Assembly (NCBI GenBank): GCA_963691655.1
Contig: OY829329.1
Location: forward strand, 54,201,408 to 54,265,407
Reading direction: 5' to 3'
DNA length: 64,000 nt
From: Toxonevra muliebris
Taxonomy: Eukaryota; Arthropoda; Insecta; Diptera; Pallopteridae
Shown here: positions 12,229 through 23,865 of the stretch, in pieces
Numbering within the stretch: the first letter of the stretch is position 1
How the letters are laid out: every line of letters begins with the position of its first letter
Made by a program: the position numbers and the translations under genes
The notes under the pieces: model-generated
What the model was told of the DNA's origin: nothing
The model's database searches: none
Seen by the model: the letters and a program-made list of their open reading frames with translations, nothing else

Positions 12229-13950
12229 CTAATACAACACTTCCTTTACTGGGAGGTGCTGTGATGGACCCCAGTGTAAAGAACGTATCGCAAACAAGAG
12301 GAACTGTTTTTGCACAGATTCCAACTTATCGGCATAACAGCTGTACTGAGGGCTCCACACAGCAGAACCATACTCCAGAACTGGTCTTACAAGTGCAGTG
12401 TAAAATGATTTCGTGACATATGGATCATTAAATTCTTTAAACCATCTTTTAACAAAACCAAGGATGCCCTTAGCCTTATTAATAGTTGAGTTAATATGTA
12501 AATTAAAAGTTAATTTGGTGTCCATTGTGACACCTAGGTCAACGAACGAAAAAACTTGTTCCAACTCGTGATCATCTAATCCATACCTAGAAAAAATAGG
12601 TTGCCTTCTAGAAAAAACCATGAACTTACATTTTTTTAGGTTTAAAGACATTAAATTACAGTGGCACCAATTATTGAATGCCAAAAGATCAAATCGCAGT
12701 AAATTTTGACCTTCTATTTCGTTGTAAGACTTAAATAATTTTACATCATCAGCGAACATTAATATTTTAGAGTGTTTGATAACAGATGGAAGATCGTTAA
12801 TGAACAACAAAAACAAAATAGGACCCAGATGGCTTCCTTGTGGAACACCAGATGGTATTTTGATACTTTTAGATACGGCATTTTCAAAAATTACTATTTG
12901 CCCCCTATCTCTCAAGTACGAGTTTATCCATTGTAATAATAAAGGAGGAAAGCCATAAAAGTCAAGTTTTTTAATTAGTAAATCGTGGTTCACTTTGTCC
13001 AATGCTTTACTAAAGTCCGTATAAATTGCGTCAGCCTGTTGACAATTAGAAAATCCACTTATGACATTGGTCGATAACTCAAGAAGATTAGTAACGGTTG
13101 ATCTCCCCTTTACAAACCCATGCTGAGATGAAGAAATTAACGATTTTACTGAATGGGTTACTTGCGATGTTATAATAGCTTCGAACAGTTTGGGTATTGT
13201 ACTTAGTTTAGCAATACCACAGTAATTTTCAACGTTAGATTTCGTACCATTTTTATGTAAGGGAATTATAAATGAACGCTTCCAACTTTTGGGAAAATAT
13301 CCATTATGTAACGAAGAATTAAAAATTTTAAATAGAGGCAAATACAGAAACTCAGCACAAGTTTTTAGTATACTATTCGGAATTTCATCTGGACCGTATG
13401 TAAAAGAGATTTTTAAAGTCTTCAAATGTTCTAAAACATCTTCAGGGTGAATAACCGGACTCATAATATTTTTATACGTGACAGGATCAAAATTATATTG
13501 GTTATTATTATTTAAAGTTTCAGATGAATAAGTTGACATATTTGCCACAAGAGTTTCACCATCAGATGCTTGGTCCTTATATTTCATTTTTTTTACGTTT
13601 AGTGTTAACAAAGTCATAAAAAGCTTTAGCATCGACATGAATATCCGACTTGACTTTTTCAATATAATCTCGGTAACATTTTTTACAATGAACCTGATAT
13701 TTGTGTCGTAATAAGGAATAGTGATAATAATCAATTTGATTTCCAGATCTTTTTTAAACAATTTAAAACTGCGGGACTTTTTTTTCAGTTTTTTTAATTC
13801 GTTGTTAAGCCACAAGTTAGTTAGTCTAGGAACGCATAAATTAAAACTATCGTATAAAATATTATTAAAAGTCAAGACACTATTGTCAATGTCATCAAAA
13901 GTAGAAGGCCATTTAGGCCAAAATGCAATGAAAAAAATCAATGTCGATCC
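12229..13950 (-). pseudogene. Non-LTR retrotransposon reverse transcriptase, decayed
   Basis: An RT domain in jockey/CR1-like style: DEIPNSILK, YTDFSKALDKVNHDLL, SGVPQGSHLGPILF, catalytic FADD (codons at 12745-12756), LNLKKCKFMVFS and the thumb region ending SLHWGPSQHLP. Between about 13600 and 13740 the true protein continues in another frame (DYYHYSLLRHKYQ, DAKAFYDFVN), so there are at least two frameshifts hidden in one long open frame. No endonuclease domain is present, and homology stops after the RT thumb. The element is truncated at both ends. A DD37E mariner lies immediately upstream, from 13960. The clade cannot be settled by eye. Confidence 0.85.
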
Positions 13951-13959
13951 ACTCTATTA

Positions 13960-15224
13960 TAAAGTGCGGTTCACGCAAAATTGGCACGCAGGAAAGTTGC
14001 ATTAAATGATAAGTTTATTATTGTGTTTTAATACTATAATATTAAATGATTTAAATTTCTTTGTTGTGCAAAAATTTCCGGGTATTCCTTTTAATGGACT
14101 CCATCAACCTTTGAACATCCGCTCTGGATACTTTTGCGGCTATTTGGTTCCATTTTAGTAAACTTGAATTCACATTTTTGACAATACCTGCATTTTTCTT
14201 CAACTTATATTTTGTAATAGCCCAGTGTTTTTCGATCGGTCGAAGCTGGGGGCAATTAGGTGGATTCATATATTTGGGCACTACATCTACTTTATTTGTC
14301 TGATACCAATCCATGGTTTTCTTAGAGTAGTGGCAACTGGCCAAATCAGGCCAAAACTTCACTGGTGACTGGTGGTGACGAACAAATGGCAATAGTCGTT
14401 CCGAAAGGCACTCTTTGATGTAAATATCAGACGTCATAGAAGAGGATGTCACAAATGCCCTGGATTTGAGACCACAGCTGCAAATAGCCTGCCACACCAT
14501 TGCTTTCTTTGCAAATTTATCCATTTTTATGTACTTGAATTTTGAGGGTACATTACCACGATTCGTTGCCATATAGAATTTTTGACCTGGAAGCTGTTTA
14601 AGATCAAATTTTACGTATGATTCGTCATCCCCAATAATGCATCCATTGAATTTGGTCAAAACATTATTATAAAGAAGACGAGCACGTTTTTTGGCCAACA
14701 AATTCTGTTTGTCTGTTCTATTTGGATATTTTATAGCACGATAGCACTTTAGTCCAGCTTTTATGCGTATTCGTCTAGCGGTACTTTTGCTGGTATTGAA
14801 TTTTTTGGCACGATCGCTATCCGATAGTCCGGGATTGCTTTTGATGGACCTCAAGATCTTTGCCTTTAATTTTAGGTTGGTGGTTCCCGTTTTGTTCACA
14901 ACTTTTTTAGCCCTTTCAACACTAAGAGTTTCTTTATATCGTTTTAGAACTCTTCATACCGTTCTTTTGGAGATATTTAAAACTTTCGCAATCTTTGAAC
15001 CAGACCACGACGGATTTGCCAATAAATTTGTTCACAATCAATTTTCTATTTGCAGCTTCCATTGTGCACACAATCACCAACTTGCGATCAATTAATATGA
15101 AAAATTTATCAACTAACGGTAACGGTATTGTAAACAAATCCCAGTAAAAAATTTGTTGTTCTTATGACTAAGGCGACGTGGTGACCACAACAAAGTGTGC
15201 CAATTTGGCGTGAACCGCGCTTTA
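13960..15224 (-). mobile_element. Tc1/mariner (DD37E) element with intact TIRs
   Basis: The left TIR is TAAAGTGCGGTTCACGC; the complement of the right TIR is TAAAGCGCGGTTCACGC. The similarity continues into AAATTGGCAC. The TA duplication is at 13960-13961 and 15223-15224, for a total of 1265 bp, the usual length. It may have inserted into or beside the 5' end of the truncated non-LTR element at 12229-13950. Confidence 0.9.
14051..15062 (-). pseudogene. DD37E transposase, one stop and one frameshift
   Basis: Cut-and-paste transposase. Catalytic motifs: IIGDDESY (first D), FWPDLASCHY (second D) and NPPNCPQLRPIEKHW (E). Exactly 37 residues separate the second D and the E, as in the ITmDD37E group described from mosquitoes. 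The first helix-turn-helix reads KIAKVLNISKRTV and the second DSDRAKKFNTSKSTARRI. The likely start is the ATG at 15062-15060 (MEAANRKLIVNKFIGKS). A one-base frame change lies just before KIAKVLN, and a TGA at 14954-14956 replaces an expected W. The rest of the frame, to 14051, is open. Only these two lesions are visible, suggesting recent inactivation. Confidence 0.9.
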
Positions 15225-16232
15225 CATCCTTCAGCTAGTGCCCGTAAAGAATTTTAATAGTTTATAAACACACCGGTCAACAACTTTTAGTAATTTTCGA
15301 TTTACCAATTCCAAGTGTAAAAATAGATACAGAGTATTCAGGGAAAACGCGTTTAGTATTGTTTTTGCAATACCATATGCTATCACAGAAAATAGTTGGG
15401 AACACTGAACGAACGAAAGAAAGAACGAATGAACTATGTATTCTCTAGATGTAAGCAGGTAATTTGAATTTTATGAACTCAACTATGCTTTTTTTTTACT
15501 ATACAATATTAGTAAAATTATTGTGTTTGTGTTTTTTGTGTGCGGCATAAAAAATCTGTATTGCTATTTGATTATGATGCTACATAAAAACAACAAACAA
15601 CAGAAAAAAAAGTAATAAAAACCAAAAATAATAATTTTGCAGAGGAAACAAAAAATTCTTTTCAGCAATATTGTTGCTTTTTTTTTATAATAAAAATTCA
15701 TATTATTATTAAGTATTTGGCAAAAACGTACAATGACCTTAACAGAATATATCAACAACAATAACAACTACAACACAATACAACGAAACTGTAAAGAAAT
15801 GCGGACGGAGAATTGACACATTCGTATTAAATGTCACCAACAACGCTGCTTTAGTATCCAAACCACCATAAACACCGGCACAAACACTAGCAATCGTCAG
15901 CAACAGCAGCAAGCAGTAAGCAGTAAAATATCATCATCATAAACTGGAGTGAGGTGTAACGGAAATACTGAAGTTTTATGCAAAAACGAAGGAATAAAAA
16001 AAAAAAAATTACAACAAACTTGATACTTGAGAACGTTAGTTGTTGTTTTGTTGACAACAACAAGAAATCGCGCGACACTTTTTTGCGCAATTAACAAAAA
16101 TTTGCTTGCAATTTTTATAAAAAGGGAGCAAGTAAAAGTAGCGGGAAAAAAGAAAACTAACAAAAAAAAAAAGACACTAAGTTAACATAGTAACAAAATT
16201 TAACATTAAACAACATTAAAATGGTATTATAG
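15225..16232. other. Intergenic, A-rich with CAA repeats
   Basis: Poly(A), CAACAA and AGCAGC tracts. CAA-rich DNA from 15760 to 15910 could be untranslated leader, but no promoter or splice site supports that. Confidence 0.5.
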
Positions 16233-16234
16233 TA

Positions 16235-16563
16235 CAGTAATCCCTACTTTATTGCATCGATGCAAATACATTATTTTTTATTCAATTAACCGAAGAATGC
16301 AATTACGTGGATTTCAATTAACCGGAGAATACAATTAGCCGAGTATATTTTAAATTAAAGACGTAAATTTTGTATCACAATTAATCGGTTAACGGAACTA
16401 ACCCAGATATGACCCATGATCTATACGTAGTAAGCATCCGAAAGCTTAGATTTTGATTGATTATATTTTCATTTAATTAAAATCAAGCATTTCTGAATTG
16501 TACTACAAGTAGGACATTGGGCATATCTGTGTTGAGAGAGAGTTGATAAGCCGGGGATTACTG
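16235..16563. mobile_element. pogo-like MITE, copy 1
   Basis: The ends are CAGTAATCCCTACTTTATTG and the complement of CCGGGGATTACTG, flanked by TA at 16233-16234 and 16564-16565. Inner ATTAACCGGAGAATACAATTA units recur in copy 2 (60794). No transposase is encoded. Confidence 0.75.
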
Positions 16564-16565
16564 TA

Positions 16566-18429
16566 GAAGGTAAAAAAAAAGTTTATATGTTATGTAAAAA
16601 TAATAAGGTTCTATGAACTACTGCTGCGCGCCAAAAATTGCTGATTGTTGAGTAGTCAGAGTCAGTTACAAAACAAAAACAAAAAAAAAAAAACAACGAA
16701 AATAAATTCTGCTGCTGCAATTTAGTAGTGTCTGTCGTCAATTTCAAATTTGTTTTTGTTTTGAGTTTTTATAATTGCATGCAAAAATTGATTACGTATT
16801 GTCAGTCGATAGGAGACATGCTGACTGCAATTAAAAAATCCAAAAATAAAATGCTGCAATTAATGTAAATTTGCATTTATGCCAACCCAAAGTAAAAAGC
16901 TACAATCATAAAAAATTATATAAAATTAAGTAAAGTTATCACTAAAGTCTATTCACCCAAAAGCGCGCACGCTTTGAAAAAATTAAAAATTATTTAATTT
17001 GATTCTTTAAGATTACCTAAGTAAGTAGCTAATGCCATAAGATAAAGTATCTAGATACCTGGGTATAAATTTATAGCTTTTTAAAGTAGCTAATAAAAAT
17101 TTTATAGCCATGACTCATAGCTAATATTTTTCATCTTGTTTTTATTCTAGCATAATAAACATCCATCCCCTCTAACTCCGTAAACTTCCAACTACTTATG
17201 CATGTGGTTTATGGTTTTCTATTCAACTCTAATGGAATGCAGTTAAATGCAAGTCGCTTAATTGCTCTACCCTTGCTCGAATGCTTGATTGGTTTTTTTT
17301 TTCATATTACTATCTGATCTTGAGGCGATTTTTAATATCTTATGATTTGGACATGAGCTTTTGGCACGCGCCTTTTGTCATTTATATTTAAAAAAATATA
17401 TGCTGACAAGCATATGAATATATATTTGTGTAGGTGTGTATGTGTGTTTATTTGGATTAGAATTTATAAATTTAAAGTTACCAGATTATTTGTATTTATT
17501 ATTTATTTTTTTTTTTTTTTAATTCAGAACTACACAAGCACATAAAAGTAAGTTAATGTGGAATTATTAGCACCCCTTTTCTATCTCAGTTTTCAGAAAT
17601 TTGTAGCTTTCATTCTATTTAAAGCGGCTATCATTTTATTTTTAATTTCTCTACACTCTCCATTGCTTTTTAATTTGGATCTTGGGATCAAAAGCTTTCA
17701 AAAAACTGTGTTTCCATCTTTGACTGGGGAAATCCCATCACAATTTTCTAAAATGAACCTTTACATACTATTTTCTGTAGTATACACACAGATCGAAGCT
17801 AAAGTATACATTCCACATTTCTCGTGTTGCAAAGTTCAAGTTATTGGCTTCATAAATTCCCACAATTCCAAAACGTACCTCCTCAAGTGCTGATAAAAAT
17901 CCTACCTTGCCTTGTCCCTTTTTTCATGGTCGCTATTTCCTTATTGAAATAAATGTTTAGACTCTATCTTTTGTAACTAACTAGTTTACAAAACAATCAA
18001 GCGGGAACCGAATTCTTTCTACGTCTCGCGTTCATATTTTTCTTCAGAACTCATATTTTTGTTTTATTTTACTGTTTTACTGCTCCGACGATTTAGGATT
18101 ACTCATGTGCTGATTACAAATGTTTCAATACCATCTTCTCTAGTTAGTGTTACTAGCAGATTCAAACTTTTCATAGGGGTTTGAGGGGATTTAGGTCTTT
18201 TCGCTATTTTAACCCTTTCTTCTCAACTTTTTTATTGTGGGGGTAATGCATTTTTTCGTTGTTTGACATTCGTATATTCGGACTTTGTTAAGAATAAAAT
18301 CTAAAAAAATTTTGAAAGAAGTTTTTGGGAAAGGCTGTAGAACTTTTGGAATTTTGTACATTATAATGATCAAAATGCATGAAAGGAGTGAAAAAATTTT
18401 TAGTTTTTGAATTTTTATACCATTTTGCA
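16566..18429. other. Intergenic, AT-rich
   Basis: A frame at 17558-17893 (111 residues, hydrophobic) has no recognisable family and a non-ATG start; I treat it as chance. Nothing else can be supported. Confidence 0.5.
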
Positions 18430-18930
18430 ATGTAAAATAAACTTTTAGTTTAGAAAATATTTTTAAAAACACACTTGTTCACTGAGTATAAAAGGTGAAA
18501 ATTTGAAATACTTTTGGAATTTGGGTTTATTTTTACTAAAGTCAAGTCTACAGATTTTTGTTGTTCAGTGATCTATAGTAAAATTTCATGGGCAATATAT
18601 TTCTTGAACATATTAACCCTCTATCAACCCTCGTAATGGGTCAAAAAAGAAACTTTTTCGAAAAAGGCAAAAAAGACCCATAACAGTGGGTTCCAAAGGG
18701 TTAATATGTAGGAACAAAATATTCTACAGAAAATTCTAATATAAATTGTTGAACATATAAATATAACAAGTTATCTTATGATTAATTATACTTAACCTGT
18801 TAGAAATGGGCAAACTTTGGGTCTACGTAAAAAAAAAAATTTGACGTATACTTTTAGAACGCCGAGACCGGTATAACTTTTTTTCTCGAGTTCTATCAGC
18901 ATCCACTTTCAGAACCTTGTTATTTTTTTG
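18430..18930 (+). repeat. Dispersed repeat related to the 58-kb fold-back element (copy A)
   Basis: It matches 58024-58520 in reverse and 58730-59030 directly. Shared landmarks are TTTAGTTTAGAAAATA, TTCTTGAACATATTAACCC, GTTAGAAATGGGCAAACTTT, CTCGAGTTCTATCAG and CAGAACCTTGTTATTTT. Inside, TTAA-CCCTC (18613) and AAAGGG-TTAA (18701) frame an 84-bp palindromic piece also present in both 58-kb arms. Neither terminal CACTG end is found, so the copy is truncated. Confidence 0.75.
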
Positions 18931-20545
18931 CGATTCTTGACTCAGAAGTATTAATGGTTTCTTCCACCATGTCTTGTCATTTTCTAAAAGCTTTTGAGAG
19001 CCAGTTTTTCTCTGAGGATTTATGAAAAATATCAGAAATGGCCGTAGGCTGTTTGAAACCTCACAAGTCAGCCAAACCTTAAACCCAAAATTCTTGATTT
19101 ACCTCTGCTAGTTAAGAATAGATCTGGCAACATCTCTACGGCGAACATACTACTAATCACCTTTCAATATTATTAATGCGGCTGTTATTTTAATCCCTCT
19201 CTATTTCACGGAGAAGAAAAAAGGTGAAAAATTTCATAATCTGTTATTAACGAAAATCAGAAAAAAACAAACAAACAAAAAACACACACACATACACAAA
19301 TGTTGCGCACATTCCTGACATAATTCTCATGAATAATGATGATGATGATGATGGCGACGATGAGTCACAAAACGCATTCTTCAACTAGTTAGATTAGCAG
19401 TCACAATTACAATCAAAGCTTGAGCTAGAGAGAGCCGCCAAAATATTGGCTGAGGTAAAAAATAACAACAAACTCAATAGACTTATGTATAATATCTATA
19501 AAAGTCAACTCAAACAGAAGGAAAGGAAAACCTGATATAAAAAAAGAGAAAAAAAATGAGTAAGGAATTTCAATTTCAAATACGTAAAATAGTGTAAAAG
19601 AAAAATGAAAAGTAGGTATGAAAAATAAAAAAAAAGAAAAACTTCAATTTCAATTGCAATACATAAATAGTTTCAGCTACTTCTTTAGCTCGCAAAAATA
19701 AAAGGAAAAAATTAATCAAACATCAAAAATAAAAAGAAATGATGAAAAATTGTTGATTTTATGTTGCTAAGCTAACAAACTAACCAACCAGCCAACCAAC
19801 AGTTGTTAAGGCACTTTAAAAATAATAGCTAAGGTCTCAAATGCAACACGCTTCAAACACCTGCACACTGGTGGCTAGAAAAATGTGTCAATTCAAGATG
19901 GTTGCTATTAAAAAAAAGCCGGCTTAAACTGTAATAGCTTGAGTTGGGTTCGAGCATTTGAGTTTGAGTTCAAGCATGTTCGAGTGTGAAAGTTATTATA
20001 GAATTTGAACCACGTTTGTTGTAAGTGCCTTAAATGCCGGCTTTGTTTGCTTAAGTTAGACTTAAATGCAACCTTAAACAAATGCAGTGTAGCTGATGTT
20101 TCATTGCTCATTTAAGCTATGGTTGTGTTGCACATCAAACTTATGTTGCTGCTAACATTGAGACTTGAACTTGGTCGATTGATTTGGTTAGTTGGTAGCG
20201 GGTTTTGTTCGTTGGTTTGATGGTTGGTTAGGTTGGTAAGCCACCATTATTGTTATTATTAGCATTATTAGTATTGCTGCTACTTCAACTACTACTACTA
20301 CTACTACATACATACAGTGGTATTTGTTATTGTTATTTTAGTTACGGTTTGACTGTTGTCGTTGTTTGTCGTCATCGCCATCGTCGTTGTTGGCTTTGTC
20401 GTTATTGTCATCGTTGAGTTTAGTTAGTTGTGAGATTTCAAGCGTTTAACATTGTTCAAACGGTTGATTTTTCGTTGTTTAATTTAAGCGCGCACGCGTC
20501 TTTTATTTAACTACATACATATATTTATTTATATATATATATATA
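18931..20545. other. Intergenic with short trinucleotide repeats
   Basis: (GAT)n lies near 19335-19353 and (ACT)n near 20288-20308. Short GTT/GTC-rich stretches precede the candidate promoter at 20546. I see no coding exon. Confidence 0.5.
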
Positions 20546-20555
20546 TATATAAAAG
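20546..20555 (+). promoter_or_regulatory. Candidate TATA box
   Basis: TATATAAAAG sits at the end of an (AT)n run, about 30 bp ahead of a CAA-rich segment that looks like a 5' leader. The adjoining (AT)n repeat weakens the call, because such a motif would arise by chance. Confidence 0.3.
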
Positions 20556-20575
20556 TGTAAGAAGTGCATAAAATT

Positions 20576-20907
20576 CGTTTAAAAAAAAGTTTTTGAAAAT
20601 AAAAGAAGTACAGAAGAAATATTAACTACAAATCAAAAGTGTTCACTTACTGCTAAAGTATTAGTTAATTTTCTTGTTTTTGTTTTGTAATTATTAGAAA
20701 CAAAAGAAAAGATTTGTGTTTATTTGCCGAAAATAAAAAAATAAAAAATAAAAAAGTTTTTCTATTAATAATTACGAAAGTGATATTCATCAACAGCTAC
20801 AACGAAATCAACAACCAAATCAACACATCAATATTAAATCAACCATAATCATCACTCAACAAAATTGGCAAAGCCTACATTCAAACAATTTTCTGCAACA
20901 AAACTAA
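20576..20907 (+). other. Candidate non-coding first exon
   Basis: A region without long frames that turns rich in AACAA, ATCAAC and CAACAAA near 20790-20900, as in many fly 5' leaders. It ends in CTAA followed by GTATGTG at 20908, a good donor. If real, it would be the first exon of a + strand gene whose coding exons lie far to the right or outside the window. No coding exon in the window can be joined to it. Confidence 0.25.
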
Positions 20908-21958
20908 GTATGTGTTTTAATTGCTGAATAGTTAACTTCTATAAAGTTTTTGTACACAGCTAAAAATAGCAAAATATCGAACTTGTTACTACATACATAC
21001 CTCCTTAAATAAGTACCTACCATAGCTACTACTAAATCCCAGTAAAGAAAAGTAATTAGTTCTATACTAATTTGGAATTAGTTAGTTGCAATGGCGCCAT
21101 TTAAAAAGTATTACTTAAGCTATAAACATCTATCACGTGTAAAAAAAAAACTACATCCAACAAAGAGACGTCATGTAAATAAAATAAATGTGCTGTATTT
21201 GATTTATTGAACTTTTAATTAAAAAAACAAAAAAACAAAATAAAATAGAAGGCAGGAAGTTTATAAGCTTTGCTCCTTCAAAATATTTTTTAAAAGTTAG
21301 TGCTGACTAACTATTGTATTTCTGGGAAAGAGGATTTACTCCATTGAAACATATTAAATTTAGTATGAAATATGAAACCGCATTAAAATAAAGTAAAAAT
21401 CTAAAATAGAAGCAACATTACTTTAAAGTTTAAATTTATTTTAAAATTGAAATGTGTTCAATTTAAAGTTGAATCGTACTTGACTCTAAAATTACGTTTT
21501 CTCTACAAAATTCATCTAATTTTTTTCCCTTACAAAACAACATCAAAATGAAATTAAACTACTTTAGTTTTACAAAAGGACACTTTATTTTAAAGTGGAA
21601 ACGTATTCGTTATAAAGTTGAGGCATTATTAAATATACAACTTTTATTAAATTCACATCATTTAAATTTATCCCTTTATTTCTCTTTAGTATGATGACTT
21701 CTCTACTTTCCATTCATACAATTTTAACCTTTTTTTTCCTATTTATCATACTCAATCACAAAACTATTAACGAAAATAGTTGATTCAAAAGTAAATCGTA
21801 TTCTATTTACAGTTTACTTGTAATTGAATCTTATGTGCTGAGTTCCCTTCAAACTTCCATCTACTTTATTTCATTTTTCATACTCACAGCTAAATTTATA
21901 ATGTAACTGATTGAAATGCATTCATTTCAAAATTGAGTAATAGAAAAATATAGTATGA
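20908..21958. other. Intergenic or intronic, AT-rich
   Basis: A 39-codon basic frame at 21091-21210 (MAPFKKYYLSYKHLS...) is too short to call. TTTAAAGT and AAACTTT words recur between 21400 and 21620. Nothing else is seen. Confidence 0.4.
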
Positions 21959-22309
21959 TAACACTGTTCTACAAATGGAAACTTTTGGAAACGAGCAGAG
22001 ACGGGACAAATGCACTTAGGGTAATGGGGGTTGCTGAGTCTGAATCCGTGGTCCATTTTGCTCTGCTACGTCACAATTTTTTATATTGATATCAAAATTT
22101 TTAAAATTGAAAAAAAAAAAAACAAAAATTAAAAATGCAATTCATATTTTTTTTCATCAAAACATCCATTTTTACAAAAAAAAATTTTTTAATTTTTTTA
22201 AATTTTTTAACTTTAAAATTTTTTTTTTTTTGTTTTTAATTTATTTATTTTTTCGTAAGTTTTTTCATCCTCGTTATCATCGTTCATTTTTATCTCGTTA
22301 TTAGCTTAA

Positions 22310-23095
22310 CCCAGTAGTGCCTAGCGGTGCCACATGGCACCTTGTCGTTGAGCCGTTCCTGAGCCAGGTTCAAAAACAATTTTTTTCTCAAGTTAATTAT
22401 CTTGATCTATCTAATTTGTGTTCTTGAACAATTAAATTCTAAAAATTTCTTTGTGTATACCTACAAATAAATTTATATATTGTTGTTTCATTTTTGGCAC
22501 GTTCACGAACTCGTTTTTGAACACATTTAGATAAATATTTAATATATAATAAAAAAAGTAAATACCTATGAATATAGTTTTTGACAAGGGAAAGATTTAT
22601 TTTTCAATTTTAGATTTTGTTCATAATTTGTCCGAAGACGTTTTATTTTACGTTCATATTCAATATTGCGTGTTTCTCGTATTATATTTCAACAATAATC
22701 TGACAGAATATTGCAAATCGACTTCCCTTTATAATGAGATTCTATAACTTTAATGTCCTGGTGAAATCGTTCTCCTTGCTCGTCATTGAATGCACCCAAG
22801 ATAGAAGGGAAGTAATCAACGTGGGAGAACATACAATGCACCTTTAAGAACATATGTACATTCATGTCACGAAATGCTCTAATCATTTCCGAAATAATTT
22901 CAATGCTCTATAGTTTCCAAGAAAAGTTTTGATGACGCTTTTTATGACGATCCAAGCTCGTCTCTCTTTTACATTCCGTTCTGCTTCCAGCATTTCGTCC
23001 GTAATCATTTTTCTAATGTCAGGCCCATTTAACACACCTGGCTCAGGAACGGCTCAACGACAAAGTGTCATATGGCACCACTAGGCACTACTGGG
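22310..23095 (-). mobile_element. TTAA-flanked DNA element (piggyBac/Kolobok-like)
   Basis: It is flanked by TTAA at 22306-22309 and 23096-23099. Its inverted ends of about 60 bp begin CCCAGTAGTGCCTAG on both sides and run through CGTTGAGCCGTTCCTGAGCC. The TTAA target and CCC termini are typical of piggyBac; Kolobok also uses TTAA. The interior (minus strand) carries a broken GERFHQDI-type gene. Confidence 0.85.
22595..23029 (-). pseudogene. Fragment of a GERFHQDI/DYCW-motif protein carried by the TTAA element
   Basis: Read on the minus strand: NGPDIRKMITDEM, AWIVIKSVIKTFLGNYRA, then after a one-base frame change (near 22905) EIISEMIRAFRDMN, FLKVHCMFSHVDYFP, and DEQGERFHQDIKVIESHYKG with SDYC, followed by a TGA at 22689-22691 where W is expected. 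I recall this motif set from many uncharacterised, repeat-borne arthropod proteins; no function is known to me. Only the C-terminal part is present, without any recognisable catalytic domain. A basic tail (ERKIKRLR) follows the stop. Confidence 0.65.
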
Positions 23096-23274
23096 TTAAG
23101 CTAATTACGAGATAAAAGTGAACGGTGATAACGAGGATGGAAAAAATTATGAAAAAACAAATAAATTTAAAAAAAAAAAATTTTTAATTTTTAAAGATGC
23201 GGACTCAGCGACCCCCCATTACCTTAAGTACACTTGTCTCGTCTCTGCTCATTTTTGGCTATTGAACAGTGTAA

Positions 23275-23865
23275 TCATTTTATTCTTCTCTTTTTTTCTA
23301 GTTTTTCTACACATTGCAAAATTATTAACAAAAATATTTGAATCAAAGTTAAAACGTATTCAGTTCAAAGATAAGTTGCAATCGAATCTTATATGATTTT
23401 CTCTTTTCAAACCTCAAAACTATTAACAAAAATAGTTGTTGTAATGGCTGTTAATTGATTTTTGTGCCCGATGGTGTAGTTAGTGAAATTTTAGGGACTA
23501 AATAAATTCATAATATATATTTTTCAATATACTTAAGAAATTGTAAAATTGGTATTGTCCCACGTCCACAAAAAATTGGTTTAAGATCTCCTGTTTTGTT
23601 TGGGGATAAACTCCCTAGTTGAACAACTAGTTCCATATAGAACGCCTTTCTATTTCTTTCATTTGCTTTATCAATTAAAGATCAATAAATTTCATGGAGC
23701 ATTGCCAAACAAGGAGTTGAAGAATTAATGCCGTACAGAATTACTTTCTTTCTCTCTTTCTTCGAATCCATTACGAATCAGTTTACTTCAAATAAAGAGT
23801 TGAAGAACTAAGTGTACTTCTGACTTTCCAGAACATTATCAATAAGGATTTGAGAAACTAGTTGC
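23275..23865. other. Intergenic
   Basis: AT-rich DNA with no supported feature. Words such as ACTATTAACRAAAATAGTTG recur at about 21766 and 23420 on either side of the hairpin element. Confidence 0.4.

Larger units (their letters stand above)
21962..23271. mobile_element. Hairpin element with CACTG ends, TAA duplication, split by an inner insertion
   Basis: The ends are CACTGTTCTAC (21962) and ...TTGAACAGTG (to 23271), flanked by TAA at 21959-21961 and 23272-23274. The arms are inverted copies: GAGCAGAGACGGGACAA, GGTAATGGGGG, CATCCTCGTTATCA and TATCTCG-TATTAGC each recur in complement. The right arm is about half the length of the left through an internal deletion. Both arms meet at a TTAA dyad now filled by the 22310-23095 element. 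CACTG ends with a TWA duplication fit PIF/Harbinger or a CACTA-type element; the sequence does not decide. Confidence 0.75.

Noticed and set aside
21091..21210. 39-codon basic frame MAPFKKYYLSYKHLS
   Set aside because: Too short, lysine runs from A-rich DNA, no splice or promoter support.
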